Part shown: piece after piece, positions 52,257 to 62,900 of the stretch
Layout of the letters: each line of letters begins with the position of its first letter
How positions within the stretch are numbered: position 1 is the stretch's first letter
Origin: Paraburkholderia phenazinium
GTDB lineage: Bacteria > Pseudomonadota > Gammaproteobacteria > Burkholderiales > Burkholderiaceae
Length of the DNA stretch: 64,000 nt
Direction of reading: 5' to 3'
NCBI RefSeq assembly: GCF_900100735.1
Contig: NZ_FNCJ01000017.1
Coordinates: 62,001-126,000, forward strand
The notes under the pieces: generated by a model
Database searches by the model: none
Told to the model about the DNA's origin: nothing
What the model saw: only the letters and a program-made list of their open reading frames with translations
Position numbers and translations under genes: made by a program

Positions 52257-53384
52257 ATGAAGGCGCTAATCACCGGGGCCAATGGCTTCGTCGGCAAAAA
52301 CCTGCAACTGCACCTGGCGGAACGCAAGGATGTGGAGGTGGTGTGCTTTACGCGCGCTGACGATCTTGCTCGCCTGCCAGCCCTGTTGCGCGAGGCGGAC
52401 ATCGTCTTCCATCTGGCCGGCGTTAACCGGCCACAGGATCCCAGCGAGTTCGTCACAGGCAATCTGGACCTGACCCGGGCGTTGTGCGAGGCACTTTGCG
52501 CCGAGGCTGACGCCACGGGCAGAAAGGTGCCGGTCATCTACACCTCGTCTACTCAGGCGGCCTCTGACAATCCTTATGGCCAGAGCAAGCACGGGGCGGA
52601 AGACGCCTTATTCGCGGCCGCTCGCAGCCACCAGATCCCGGTGCACGTATTCCGTCTGCCCAACGTGTTCGGCAAGTGGTGCAAGCCCAACTACAACTCA
52701 GCCGTCGCCACGTTTTGCCATAACATCGCCCGCGGCCTTCCCATCAAGGTGAACGACCCTGCGGCACCGGTCACGCTCGTTTATGTGGACGACGTGATTG
52801 AGCGATTCATGCAATTGATGGACGGCGCGGTTGCGCAGGTGGACGCCGGAGGCTTCGAGACGGTGACGCCCCAGTACAGCACCACCGTGGGCGAACTGGC
52901 AGAGCGGATCCAGGGCTTCCGGGCCAGCCGGGACACGCTGATCATCGACCGCGTGGGAACGGGCCTGGTGCGGGCCTTGTATGCGACCTACGTCAGCTAT
53001 TTGCCTGAGGAAGCCTTCGCCTACGCCGTGCCGCAGTACGGCGATCCGCGCGGCATCTTCGTGGAAATGTTGAAGACGCCGGATTGCGGCCAGTTCTCGT
53101 TCTTCACGGCGCATGCCGGCATTACTCGCGGCGGCCACTACCATCACACGAAGACGGAGAAGTTCCTGGTCATCAAAGGTCAGGCGCGCTTCAAATTCCG
53201 CCACATGCAGACTGGGCAGACCCATGAGCTGGTGACGTCGGGTGACAAGCCGGAGATCGTTGAGACGGTTCCGGGATGGACGCACGACATCACCAACATC
53301 GGGCAGGATGAAATGGTCGTCATGCTCTGGGCGAACGAGGTGTTCGATCGGGCCCGCCCCGACACCTTCGCCTGTCCTCTTTAA
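52257..53384 (+). CDS. fnlB: UDP-2-acetamido-2,6-dideoxy-hexulose reductase (FnlB/WbjC/CapF-like)
   Basis: The 375-residue protein combines an N-terminal SDR (ALITGANGFVGKNLQLHLAE, YTSSTQAASDNPYGQSKHGA) with a C-terminal cupin from about residue 250 holding HYHHTKTEKFLVIKG, which binds a metal. This two-domain layout is specific for CapF/WbjC. It acts second in UDP-L-FucNAc synthesis. It starts four bases after fnlA. Confidence 0.93.
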   Translation: MKALITGANGFVGKNLQLHLAERKDVEVVCFTRADDLARLPALLREADIVFHLAGVNRPQDPSEFVTGNLDLTRALCEALCAEADATGRKVPVIYTSSTQAASDNPYGQSKHGAEDALFAAARSHQIPVHVFRLPNVFGKWCKPNYNSAVATFCHNIARGLPIKVNDPAAPVTLVYVDDVIERFMQLMDGAVAQVDAGGFETVTPQYSTTVGELAERIQGFRASRDTLIIDRVGTGLVRALYATYVSYLPEEAFAYAVPQYGDPRGIFVEMLKTPDCGQFSFFTAHAGITRGGHYHHTKTEKFLVIKGQARFKFRHMQTGQTHELVTSGDKPEIVETVPGWTHDITNIGQDEMVVMLWANEVFDRARPDTFACPL

Positions 53385-53423
53385 TCTAGTCGCCCCACTT
53401 GTCGTAGCGGCCAACCTTTTTCG

Positions 53424-54560
53424 ATGTCTATGAAAAAACTCAAAGTCATGACCGTTGTCGGCACACGGCCGGAGATTATTCGCTTGTCGCGTGTGCTCGC
53501 GCGCCTCGACGAGCATTGCGACCATGTGCTGGTGCATACGGGGCAGAATTACGACTACGAACTGAACCAGATATTTTTTGACGACCTGGGTATCCGCAAG
53601 CCGGACCACTTTCTGAATGCGGCAGGCGGCGGCGCGGCGGAGACCATCGGCAAGATCATCATCGCGATGGATACGGTACTGGCTGCCGAGAAGCCGGAGG
53701 CCCTGCTGGTGCTCGGCGACACCAATAGCTGTCTTTCGGTGATTCCGGCCAAACGGCGCAAGATTCCCATCTTCCATATGGAGGCGGGCAACCGCTGCTT
53801 CGATCTGCGCGTGCCGGAGGAAACCAATCGCCGTATCGTGGACCATACGGCCGACATCAATCTCACGTACAGCTCCATCGCGCGCGAGTATTTGCTGCGC
53901 GAGGGTCTGCCGCCGGACATGGTGATCAAGACCGGCAGCCCGATGGCGGAAGTGCTGGGCCATTATCGCAGCGCGATCGAGAACTCGGATGTGCTCGAGC
54001 GTCTTGGCCTGAGCGAAGGACAGTTCTTCGTGGTCAGTGCGCACCGCGAGGAAAACATCGATTCCGATGCCAACTTCGGCAAGCTCGTACAAGTGCTGAA
54101 TACCGTGGCGCAGCAATACGATCTGCCCGTCATCGTTTCCACGCATCCGCGCACGCAGAAGCGGGTCGACGCCATGGGCGCGCAATTCCACGCCAATGTG
54201 CAACTCCTCAAACCGCTCGGCTTCACGGACTACAACAAGCTCCAGCTCTCGGCGAGAGCGGTGTTGTCGGACAGTGGGACGATCAATGAGGAATCCTCCA
54301 TCATGAACTTCCCTGCGCTGAACCTGCGTGAGGCGCACGAGCGGCCCGAAGGCATGGAAGAGGCCGCGGTCATGATGGTCGGCCTGGAAGTGGAGCGCGT
54401 GATGCAGGGGCTCGAGATTCTGGAGAGCCAGCCGCGTGGCGCCACCCGGCTTCTGCGGCAAGTGGCGGATTACAGCATGCCCAATGTCTCCGACAAAGTA
54501 CTGCGAATCATCCATAGCTATACAGACTATGTGAACCGCGTGGTATGGAAGAAGTATTAA
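53424..54560 (+). CDS. fnlC: UDP-HexNAc 2-epimerase (FnlC/WbjD/CapG-like)
   Basis: The 378-residue non-hydrolysing 2-epimerase has TVVGTRPEIIRLSRVLARLD, LVHTGQNYDYELNQIFFDDL, FHMEAGNRCFDLRVPEETNR and SDSGTINEESSI. The RCFDLRVPEE variant and place after fnlAB mark it as the last step to UDP-L-FucNAc rather than UDP-ManNAc synthesis. A 39-base gap separates it from fnlB. Confidence 0.92.
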   Translation: MSMKKLKVMTVVGTRPEIIRLSRVLARLDEHCDHVLVHTGQNYDYELNQIFFDDLGIRKPDHFLNAAGGGAAETIGKIIIAMDTVLAAEKPEALLVLGDTNSCLSVIPAKRRKIPIFHMEAGNRCFDLRVPEETNRRIVDHTADINLTYSSIAREYLLREGLPPDMVIKTGSPMAEVLGHYRSAIENSDVLERLGLSEGQFFVVSAHREENIDSDANFGKLVQVLNTVAQQYDLPVIVSTHPRTQKRVDAMGAQFHANVQLLKPLGFTDYNKLQLSARAVLSDSGTINEESSIMNFPALNLREAHERPEGMEEAAVMMVGLEVERVMQGLEILESQPRGATRLLRQVADYSMPNVSDKVLRIIHSYTDYVNRVVWKKY

Positions 54561-54572
54561 AGGGGGCGATGC

Positions 54573-55823
54573 ATGCGGCTACTCGTGGTGACACAGTACT
54601 TCTGGCCCGAGAATTTTCGGATCAATGATCTCGTTGCCGAACTGACGCGGCATGGTCACGAGGTCACCGTGTTGACGGGGCTTCCAAACTATCCGGAAGG
54701 ATCCGTGTTCCCACAATTTCGCGACGATCCGCAAGCCTACTCTCGCTACGAGGGGGCGGAGGTGGTTCGCGTGCCCATGCGGCCCAGGGGGCGCGGTGGG
54801 CTCAGTTTGATGCTGAATTACTTTTCGTTTGCCGCGAGCGCATCGTTGCTAGGGATGTGGAAATTGCGGGGGCGGAAATTCGATGCGGTTTTTGCCTATG
54901 AGCCCTCGCCGATTACCGTCGGCTTGCCGGCAGCGCTGATGCGTGCGGTCAAACGTGCACCGATGGCTTTCTGGGTGCTGGACTTGTGGCCGGAGACGCT
55001 GCAGGCGATCGGCGTGGTCCGTTCCAGCATGGTGCTGGGGGCCGTGGGCAAGCTGGTCGCGTTTATTTACAAGCGCTGCGATTTGATCCTGGCACAATCC
55101 CGAAGCTTCATTCCGCAGATCCAGAAATATGCGGGCGCGGACAGCCGGGTGGAGTACTTCCCAAGCTGGGCGGAATCGCTGTTCGATCTGGAGCGTGCCG
55201 TGCCGGCCGAGGAAGTGCCGGCGCAGCCGGATAGCTTCAATGTGATGTTCGCCGGGAATATCGGCGACGCTCAGGATTTTCCGGCCATTCTGGCCGCCGC
55301 CGAAAGCTTGAAGGAGCATTCGCATATTCGCTGGCTGATTGTCGGCGATGGGCGGATGGGCGGCTGGGTTGCGGAGGAAATCGAACGGCGCGGCCTGCAG
55401 CATTGCGTGTTGATGCTGGGCAGACATCCCGTGGAGAGAATGGCGTCCTTTTTCAAGCATGCGAATGCGTTGTTGGTCAGCTTGAAGGATGAGCCGATTT
55501 TCTCGATGACCATTCCGGGCAAGCTCCAGTCGTACCTGGCGGCGGGTGTACCGGTCGTTGCCATGCTGAACGGCGAGGGAGCGGAGGTCGTCAAGAATGC
55601 CGCCGCAGGTTTGACTTGCGCCGCGGGGGATCATGCGGCTCTCGCAAGCAGCGTGCTGGAACTCTCGCGCATGACCCCGGAGGAGCGTGCGTCGATGGGG
55701 CAGAACGCGCGGGCGCTCAGCGTCCGGGAGTTTGATCGGGATAACCTGATCCGCCGGTTGGAAGATTGGCTCGAGACCATGACTCGTGACCGATATCCCC
55801 CTTCAATATCTCGGGGAGTGTGA
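54573..55823 (+). CDS. GT4 glycosyltransferase, WbuB-like (probable L-FucNAc transferase)
   Basis: The 416-residue GT-B enzyme has LLVVTQYFWPENFRINDLVA, AFWVLDLWPETLQAIGVV, MFAGNIGDAQDFPAILAAAE and a C-terminal GRHPVERM/ADALLV-like nucleotide region (HANALLVSLKDEPIF). WbuB-type transferases sit directly after fnlABC in several O-antigen loci and transfer L-FucNAc, which this order suggests here. AGGGGG lies six bases before the ATG. Confidence 0.87.
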   Translation: MRLLVVTQYFWPENFRINDLVAELTRHGHEVTVLTGLPNYPEGSVFPQFRDDPQAYSRYEGAEVVRVPMRPRGRGGLSLMLNYFSFAASASLLGMWKLRGRKFDAVFAYEPSPITVGLPAALMRAVKRAPMAFWVLDLWPETLQAIGVVRSSMVLGAVGKLVAFIYKRCDLILAQSRSFIPQIQKYAGADSRVEYFPSWAESLFDLERAVPAEEVPAQPDSFNVMFAGNIGDAQDFPAILAAAESLKEHSHIRWLIVGDGRMGGWVAEEIERRGLQHCVLMLGRHPVERMASFFKHANALLVSLKDEPIFSMTIPGKLQSYLAAGVPVVAMLNGEGAEVVKNAAAGLTCAAGDHAALASSVLELSRMTPEERASMGQNARALSVREFDRDNLIRRLEDWLETMTRDRYPPSISRGV

Positions 55824-56779
55824 TGATTTTAGTAACTGGCGCAACAGGATTCGTCGGCAGGGCTCTGGTCGAAAAACTGGCCCTTGACCGCCTCCCGGTC
55901 CGCGCGTGTGTTCGTCGTTCGGCCGTAACGATGCCCGCAGGCGTTGAGACTGCGCATATCGAAGGTCTGTCGACGGAGATGGATTGGACGACAGCGTTGG
56001 AGGGTGTCTCTACCGTCGTGCATGCGGCGGCGCGTGTGCACGTGATGGACGATAAGGCTGCCGATCCGCTGGCCGAATTCCGGCGTGTCAACGTAGCCGG
56101 CACGCTACATCTGGCGAGTCAGGCCGCGGCTGCGGGCGTATCGCGCTTCGTCTTTGTCAGCTCGATCAAGGTGAACGGTGAGGCAACGGAGTCAGGGCGG
56201 ACTTTCTCTGCCGACGATATTCCCGCGCCGCTTGACGCCTATGGAATATCCAAAATGGAGGCAGAGCAGGGACTGCGTGAGCTATCGAGCCTGACTGGCA
56301 TGGAGGTCGTCATTATCCGGCCGCCGCTGGTTTATGGCCCGGGCGTGAAAGCCAATTTCCAGGCGATGATGAGCTGGCTCAACCGGGGTATCCCGCTGCC
56401 GCTAGGGGCGATTCACAATGCCCGCAGCCTCGTGGCCGTTGACAATCTGGTTGCCCTGATTGCCACGTGCATCACCCATCCTGCCGCAGCGAATCAAACG
56501 CTGCTGGTTTCAGACGGTGAGGATTTGTCGACGACGCAACTGTTGCAGCGCATGGGGCGTGCCCTTGGGCGGCCGGCCAGACTGATTCCTGTCCCGCCAT
56601 CCCTGCTGCGCATCGGGGCAACGGTGGTGGGTAAGCCTGCGATTGCGCAGCGCTTGTGCGGCTCTCTCCAGGTGGATATTGCGAAAACGAAAGCATTGCT
56701 GGCGTGGACCCCGCCGGTTTCTGTTGATGAAGGTTTGAGAAAAGCCGCGGAGGGCTTCAGGCGTGAAACGTCTATTTGA
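55823..56779 (+). CDS. NAD-dependent 4-keto-sugar reductase/epimerase (WbpV-like)
   Basis: The 318-residue extended SDR has ILVTGATGFVGRALVEKLAL, VVHAAARVHVMDDKAADPLA, FVSSIKVNGEATESGR and catalytic Tyr/Lys in YGISK. IRPPLVYGPGVKANFQAMM is characteristic of WbpV/WbuX-like enzymes that act after WbpM-type dehydratases to give UDP-D-QuiNAc or UDP-D-FucNAc. The CapD/WbpM-like gene at 57918 would supply the 4-keto substrate. The start overlaps the previous stop (TGATG). Confidence 0.87.
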   Translation: MILVTGATGFVGRALVEKLALDRLPVRACVRRSAVTMPAGVETAHIEGLSTEMDWTTALEGVSTVVHAAARVHVMDDKAADPLAEFRRVNVAGTLHLASQAAAAGVSRFVFVSSIKVNGEATESGRTFSADDIPAPLDAYGISKMEAEQGLRELSSLTGMEVVIIRPPLVYGPGVKANFQAMMSWLNRGIPLPLGAIHNARSLVAVDNLVALIATCITHPAAANQTLLVSDGEDLSTTQLLQRMGRALGRPARLIPVPPSLLRIGATVVGKPAIAQRLCGSLQVDIAKTKALLAWTPPVSVDEGLRKAAEGFRRETSI

Positions 56780-57323
56780 TTTGGTCCTGGCTATCAGCGC
56801 GAGCCTGATCCTGCTAATTCCTATCGTAATCGTGGCTTTGGCCGTGCGTTTGACGTCGCGCGGCCCTGCCTTGTATTGGTCGGATCGCGTGGGGAAGAAC
56901 AACAAGATCTTTAAGATGCCGAAGTTTCGCAGCATGAGAGTGGGCACGCCTGCGGTGGCCACGCATTTGTTGAAGGACCCCACTGCACACCTGACGCCAA
57001 TCGGCAGCTTCTTGCGCAAAAGCAGCCTGGACGAGTTGCCGCAGATCTGGAGCATTCTCACCGGCGACATGAGTTTTGTAGGACCACGACCCGCGCTCTT
57101 CAATCAGGATGATCTGATCGATCAGCGTACCCGCTTAGGCGTCGATGTATTGGTGCCCGGACTGACGGGATGGGCGCAGGTTAACGGCCGGGATGAATTG
57201 CCGATTCCCGAAAAGGTCAAGCTCGACCGGGAATACCTGGAGCGCCAATCGTTATGGTTCGATATCAGGATTCTGTGGATGACGTTTGAAAAGGTCATTC
57301 GGCGCGATGGCATCACGCATTGA
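56763..57323 (+). CDS. Initiating phosphoglycosyltransferase (PglC-like small sugar transferase)
   Basis: The 186-residue protein has one N-terminal hydrophobic segment, then KMPKFRSMRVG, RKSSLDELPQIWSILTGDMS with the catalytic Asp-Glu pair, and SFVGPRPALF. This is the minimal monotopic PGT fold of PglC/WecP-like enzymes, without the extra helices of WbaP. It would load the first sugar phosphate (probably QuiNAc/FucNAc-type) onto undecaprenyl phosphate. It starts with GTG inside the upstream gene (17-base overlap) behind GGAGGG. Confidence 0.93.
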   Translation: MKRLFDLVLAISASLILLIPIVIVALAVRLTSRGPALYWSDRVGKNNKIFKMPKFRSMRVGTPAVATHLLKDPTAHLTPIGSFLRKSSLDELPQIWSILTGDMSFVGPRPALFNQDDLIDQRTRLGVDVLVPGLTGWAQVNGRDELPIPEKVKLDREYLERQSLWFDIRILWMTFEKVIRRDGITH

Positions 57324-57333
57324 CGGTTGCAAA

Positions 57334-57918
57334 ATGAAGAAACTATTGATTGTGGGTGCTGGAGGCCATGGTAAGTCAGTGGCCGAAGCAGCCTTGGCGT
57401 GTGGATCCTTCGAGCTGGTTGGATTCGTGGATGATGCCGCTCCCGAATTGACGTCGGTTTGGGATTGGCCGGTCCTCGGCACAACCGCAAGCCTGGCCGA
57501 ATACCGTTCGCGGGCGGACGCGGCTATCGTTGCCATCGGCAATAACGGTCTGCGGGAAGCCTTGTTCGACAGGTTGGGCGCGCTCGGTTTCGAGCTTCCT
57601 GCGGTCGTTCATCCCACAGCGATTGTGTCACCCAGGACGATCATCGGACCGGGGAGCGCGATCATGGCGGGTTCGATCATCGGCACCGAGGCCAAGCTAG
57701 GCGCGGGCTCGATCGTCAATAGCGGCGCGGTGGTCGATCATCACTGCACGGTTGAGGATTTTGGCCATCTGGGTGTGAATACTTCCATGGCAGGCGGATC
57801 CATTTTGGGCCGTGCGGCATGGATGCAGGCCGGTTCCGCTCTGGGTTATGGAGTGAGAGTGCAAGACGGTGTTGTGCTGGCGCCAGGTACGGCCCTTCAG
57901 GTGAGTCGAGAGCATTAA
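57334..57918 (+). CDS. PglD/NeuD-like sugar acetyltransferase
   Basis: The 194-residue protein has an N-terminal Rossmann part (LLIVGAGGHGKSVAEAALA) and a C-terminal left-handed beta-helix of hexapeptide repeats (AIVSPRTIIGPGSAIMAGSI) with the catalytic-His region DHHCTVEDFGHLGVN. PglD N-acetylates a UDP-4-amino sugar made by a PLP aminotransferase; no aminotransferase gene is in the window, so O-acetylation (NeuD type) or a remote partner is possible. Its stop overlaps the next start (TAATG). Confidence 0.88.
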   Translation: MKKLLIVGAGGHGKSVAEAALACGSFELVGFVDDAAPELTSVWDWPVLGTTASLAEYRSRADAAIVAIGNNGLREALFDRLGALGFELPAVVHPTAIVSPRTIIGPGSAIMAGSIIGTEAKLGAGSIVNSGAVVDHHCTVEDFGHLGVNTSMAGGSILGRAAWMQAGSALGYGVRVQDGVVLAPGTALQVSREH

Positions 57919-59876
57919 TGCCAGTTTCCGGAATCTCTGTGGCACCATTGTTGGCGCTGCCTCGCCCTGCCAAACGTTTGGCAGTTTTGGCGCTTGACCT
58001 TGTATTGTCGATATTCTCCGTCTGGAGCGCGTTTTACCTGCGCATCGGTCAGACAGGTTTGCCGCAATACCAGCAGATTTATGCTTACCTGCTGGCTCCC
58101 GTTCTGGTCGTTCCGATATTCGTGCGCCTTGGCCTCTACCGGGCCATTTTCCGCTACACGGGCATGGCTGCGCTGACCAGCACGGTGAAAGCGGTGGGCA
58201 TCTACGCAGCGCTGTTTTTCGGTGCGCTGCTGCTTTTCAAGTGGAATGGCGTACCGCTTAGCGTCGGACTGATCCAGCCGATGATCTTCTTGCTGCTGGT
58301 AGGGGCGAGCCGCGCCATGGCGCGCTTCTGGCTCGGTGGCTGGGCGGCCAAGTATTACGATGGCGAGGGCCGCTTGCTGATCTATGGCGCAGGGGAGGCG
58401 GGGGTGCAGACTGCCTCCGCTCTCCAGACCTCGCGCCAGTTTGCGCTCCTGGGCTTTATCGATGACGACGCGAGCAAGATCGGCGGCCGTATCAATGGCG
58501 TAGACATCTTCGGCCTGGACGAGGTGCGGGATGTTGTCGAACGCATGGGTGTAACCGATATCCTGCTCGCCATTCCTTCGTTGGGACGGGTGCAACGTAA
58601 CGCCATCATTGCTGCGCTTCGAGAATTGCCTGTCCACGTGCGCACGCTGCCGGGCATGCTTGATCTTGCATCGGGTCGGGTAACGGTACGCGACTTCCGG
58701 GAACTGGATGTCGAGGACCTGCTCGGTCGTACACCTGTTGCGCCCAACGAGGCGCTATTGGCGCGCAACCATGCCGGCAAGACGGTCCTGGTGACAGGAG
58801 CGGGCGGTAGCATTGGCAGCGAACTTTGCCGCCGGATCATGTTGGAGAAGCCGAGCCGGCTGGTGCTGGTCGAGCACAATGAGTTCGGGCTCTACACGAT
58901 CCACCGTGAACTGGAAGACCTCTGCACCGAGCACGGCTTGCCGATCGAGGTGGTTCCGTTGCTGGCAAGCGTGTCCAACCTGGGACGCCTGCGCGAGATC
59001 TGCCGGAACCATCGGCCATCCACGGTCTATCACGCGGCGGCCTACAAACACGTGCCCCTCGTCGAATGCAATCCGTCGGAAGGTGTCCTGAACAATGTGT
59101 TCGGCACGCTCAACATGGCCCGTGCGGCAATGGAGAGCGGCGTCGAGTACTTCGTGCTCGTGTCGACGGACAAGGCGGTTCGTCCAACCAACGTCATGGG
59201 CGCCACCAAGCGGATGGCCGAACTGGTGCTACAGGCATTGGCGGCCAGCCAGGCAGTGACCTTCGATTTGCTTGACCGCGAGGCAGGCGAGATGGTGGGG
59301 AATCGCACCATATTTGCCATGGTCCGTTTCGGCAACGTTCTGGGCAGCAGCGGCAGCGTCGTCCCGCTCTTTCGGCGCCAGTTGCTGGAGGGTGGCCCGC
59401 TCACGGTCACCCATCAAGAAGTCACCCGCTATTTCATGACCATTCCAGAGGCGGCTCAACTCGTCTTGCAGGCTGGGGCGATGGCGCGTGGCGGCGAGGT
59501 TTTCGTACTCGACATGGGGCAGCCGGTCAAGATCATGGATCTCGCCAGGCGCATGATCCAGTTGTCCGGCCTGTCGGTTCGGGACGAGCGTAATCTGGGT
59601 GGCGACATTGAAATCAAGGTCACCGGATTACGTCCGGGAGAGAAGCTCTACGAGGAACTGTTAATCGGCGACAATCCGGAGGGGACGGCGCACGAGCGGA
59701 TCATGAAGGCGCGCGAAGACCACGTGAGCTGGTCCGAGCTTGAGCCTTTGCTGGCCGAAATCAGACTGGCGGCGGAACAGCAAGATCAGCAGCGCATGCT
59801 GGAGATCTTGAGTCTGCTGGTGCATGGTTACGGGCCGCAACCAGTTGAGGTTCCGTCTCCCATGGCATTGAATTGA
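57918..59876 (+). CDS. CapD/WbpM-like membrane-bound nucleotide-sugar 4,6-dehydratase
   Basis: The 652-residue protein has four membrane helices in the first ~130 residues, a CoA-binding-like Rossmann domain (RLLIYGAGEAGVQTASAL), and a C-terminal extended SDR (VLVTGAGGSIGSELCRRIML, YHAAAYKHVPLVECNP, STDKAVRPTNVMGATKRMAE with Met-x3-Lys). It converts UDP-GlcNAc to the 4-keto-6-deoxy form. With the reductase at 55823 it would supply the initiating sugar. It is the last gene of the polysaccharide locus. Confidence 0.93.
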   Translation: MPVSGISVAPLLALPRPAKRLAVLALDLVLSIFSVWSAFYLRIGQTGLPQYQQIYAYLLAPVLVVPIFVRLGLYRAIFRYTGMAALTSTVKAVGIYAALFFGALLLFKWNGVPLSVGLIQPMIFLLLVGASRAMARFWLGGWAAKYYDGEGRLLIYGAGEAGVQTASALQTSRQFALLGFIDDDASKIGGRINGVDIFGLDEVRDVVERMGVTDILLAIPSLGRVQRNAIIAALRELPVHVRTLPGMLDLASGRVTVRDFRELDVEDLLGRTPVAPNEALLARNHAGKTVLVTGAGGSIGSELCRRIMLEKPSRLVLVEHNEFGLYTIHRELEDLCTEHGLPIEVVPLLASVSNLGRLREICRNHRPSTVYHAAAYKHVPLVECNPSEGVLNNVFGTLNMARAAMESGVEYFVLVSTDKAVRPTNVMGATKRMAELVLQALAASQAVTFDLLDREAGEMVGNRTIFAMVRFGNVLGSSGSVVPLFRRQLLEGGPLTVTHQEVTRYFMTIPEAAQLVLQAGAMARGGEVFVLDMGQPVKIMDLARRMIQLSGLSVRDERNLGGDIEIKVTGLRPGEKLYEELLIGDNPEGTAHERIMKAREDHVSWSELEPLLAEIRLAAEQQDQQRMLEILSLLVHGYGPQPVEVPSPMALN

Positions 59877-59999
59877 TCGCGGCTCCCAGGATGGCGACTA
59901 TGCGCCGAGCGCCGCTGCGCCGACACCGTTAAATTTAGACGTTCTGGCGAGCCGGCAGGCGGCTGCTGTCATTTCAGTCACGACTCCGCTTCAAAATCT

Positions 60000-62900
60000 A
60001 TGTCGATGAAATTCAGAAAATTGATCGCGGCCGTTGTGATGTTGGCCCTACATGCGTTTTGTTTCGCGGAGTCCACGGTCGCCGGAACGGGTGTCTCGAT
60101 ACAGAGCACATCGGTCGAATACGCTTCAAATCCCCTCGGCATCGATACGCCCAAACCAAGACTGAGCTGGATTCTTGGATCGAGCGAACGTAACCAGAAG
60201 CAGAGCGCCTATCAGGTGAAAGTGGCGACGAGCCTGTCCTTGCTCGCGCGACCGGATGTCTGGGATAGCGGCAAGGTTGCGACGGATCAGTCGGCATTGG
60301 TCTCGTATGGCGGCGCTCCATTGCTGTCACGGACGCGATATTACTGGGCGGTTCGAGTCTGGGATGCTCACGGACAGCCTTCCGCGTGGAGCAAGCCGTC
60401 ATGGTGGGAAATGGGATTGCTTGCGAAATCCGACTGGCAGGCTCAATGGATCGGCCATGACCAGGTGCTATCTTTACCCGCCGGTTTCAACAAGTCGAAT
60501 CAACCTGCTCAGCTCAATCCGAGCCAGACGCAGGGTCAAAGCTTTACGTCGAGTAAGCCATTTTCTTCGGTCTCTGCGTCAGTCCCAACATTCGTCACGA
60601 CTCATTCAGGTATGACGCTTTCGTTGTATGAGGGTGGGCCTGGTGGCAAGCTGGTGGCGCGTCATCGATTTAATAACCAACCCGATAACGCATGGGGAAC
60701 CTTAAAACTCCGCAAACCCGCAGCGCCCGGGAAATATTATCTTGAGCAGTCTAACGTCACCGGAAAAATTGGTTGGTGGAGTTACGACAAGGGCGGATAT
60801 GAATACGGCGAGGCTTATGCCAATGGCAAGCCCACTAGCGGAGATCGAAAAATTCGCTGGGACACGGGCACCCGGGAACAGCCGGAAAGTCCCGCTCCCG
60901 AGCTTCGTAAAGAATTCGTGGCCAAAAAACAGATTCAGTCAGCCAGGCTGTATACGACTGCGCTCGGCTTGTATCAGGCTGAGATCAACGGACATCAGGT
61001 TGGGGAAGACTTTTTTGCTCCGGGATGGACTGACTATAACCGGCGCGTCCAATATCAGACCTATGACGTGACGGACCTGGTACGGTCGGGGAAAAACGCC
61101 ATTGGCGTCACGCTCGCCCCCGGCTGGTATGCCGGAGACATCGGCTCATTTGGGCCGGATCAATACGGTCCAATACCCTACGCGCTAGCCCAACTGGAAT
61201 TGAAATATTCGGACGGCAGCATCGAGCGGATCGTTACCGATAACAGCTGGAAGAGCAAAGTCGGACCAATCGTTAGCGCCGATCTGATCATGGGCGAGAA
61301 GTACGATGCCCGAAAAGAAACACCGGGATGGAGCTCGCCGGGCTTCGACGACACGGGTTGGAAGACTGTGCAGGTCAAACCGGCGACGCAAGCACAACTG
61401 GTCGCGCAAGTGGACCCGCCGGTCCGTATGGAGCGCGAGCTGGAGCCGGTGAAGGTCACACATCGCAAGCCGAGTAGTTATATTTTTGATCTTGGTCAGA
61501 ACATGGTCGGGACCGTGAGATTGCGCGTCACCGGAAAGGCCGGGCAGGTGATAACAATCCGCCACGCTGAAGTATTAAATGGCGACGGAACAATCTATAC
61601 GACGAATTTGCGCACAGCGACGGCGACCGATACCTATGTTTTGAAAGGCCAGGGCGAGGAAGTATTTGAACCAAATTTCACTGTTCATGGCTTTCGCTAT
61701 GTTGAAGTGACGGGCTCCAATACTCAGCCTCAGCTTGTTGGACGAGTGCTGCACACTGCCGCTCCGTTCACGCTGTCCTTCGAGACGGACGTGCCGATGC
61801 TGAACCAGTTGCAAAGCAATATCGCATGGGGGCAGCGCGGCAATTTTCTGTCGATCCCGACGGATACTCCGGCACGAGATGAGCGACTGGGTTGGACCGG
61901 TGATATTGCCGCTTTTGCGGGCACGGGTACTTACAACATGGAGTCGGCACAATTCCTTAGCAAATGGCTGACTGACCTTCGGGATACGCAGTCGCCGGAC
62001 GGCGCCTTTTCAGACGTGGCTCCGGCCCCGGACGGGCTTGGCATAGGTGAAGCCGGGGCGGGGTGGGGCGATGCGGGTGTGATTGTTCCGTGGGTGCTAT
62101 ATGAGCGCTATGGAGACCGGCGGGTACTCGAGCAGAATTTTGACGCCATGGTCAAATGGCTTTCTTATCTAAAGGCGAACAGTACCGGCTACCTGCGGCC
62201 GAATGCCGGATATGGAGACTGGCTCAATATCAAGGATGAGACGCCGAAGGACCTGATTGCTACGGCCTTTTTCGCAAATAGCGCTGCCATCGTCGCGAAA
62301 GCCGCAGTTGTTCTGGGCAAGGATCCCGCTCCTTACGAGGCGCTATTTGCAAACATCCGCGGCGCGTTTAACACCTCTTTCGTACTGCCTGACGGAAGAA
62401 TCAAGGGGAATACGCAAACCGCCTATGTGCTGGCTCTGACGATGGATTTGCTGCCTACTTCCTTGCGGAAGCCGGCAGCCGACCATCTGGTTGAATTGAT
62501 CAAAGCCAGAGGCTGGCACCTGTCCACAGGGTTCCTCGGTACGCCCCGACTGTTGCCTGCGCTTTCGGAGACTGGTCATATGGATGTTGCCTACCGTCTG
62601 CTTCTCCAGACTAGCTTTCCTTCCTGGGGTTACCAGATTGGTAAGGGAGCAACAACGATGTGGGAGCGATGGGACGCAATCCGTCCGAATGGCGCGTTCC
62701 AGGACGCGCGAATGAACTCGTTCAATCACTATGCGTATGGTTCGGTAGGCGAGTGGATGTACCAGGATATCGCGGGGATACGTCCTGGCAGTCCAGGCTT
62801 CCAGAAGATCGTTATCAAGCCTACGCCGGGCGATAAGGTGCATAGCGCTACCAGCCGATACGATTCGCCATATGGGCCGATAGCGGTGAGCTGGCAGGAG

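Noticed and set aside
52698..54515. A 605-residue minus-strand frame opposite fnlB-fnlC
   Set aside because: No recognisable domain; both sense genes are full-length members of known families.
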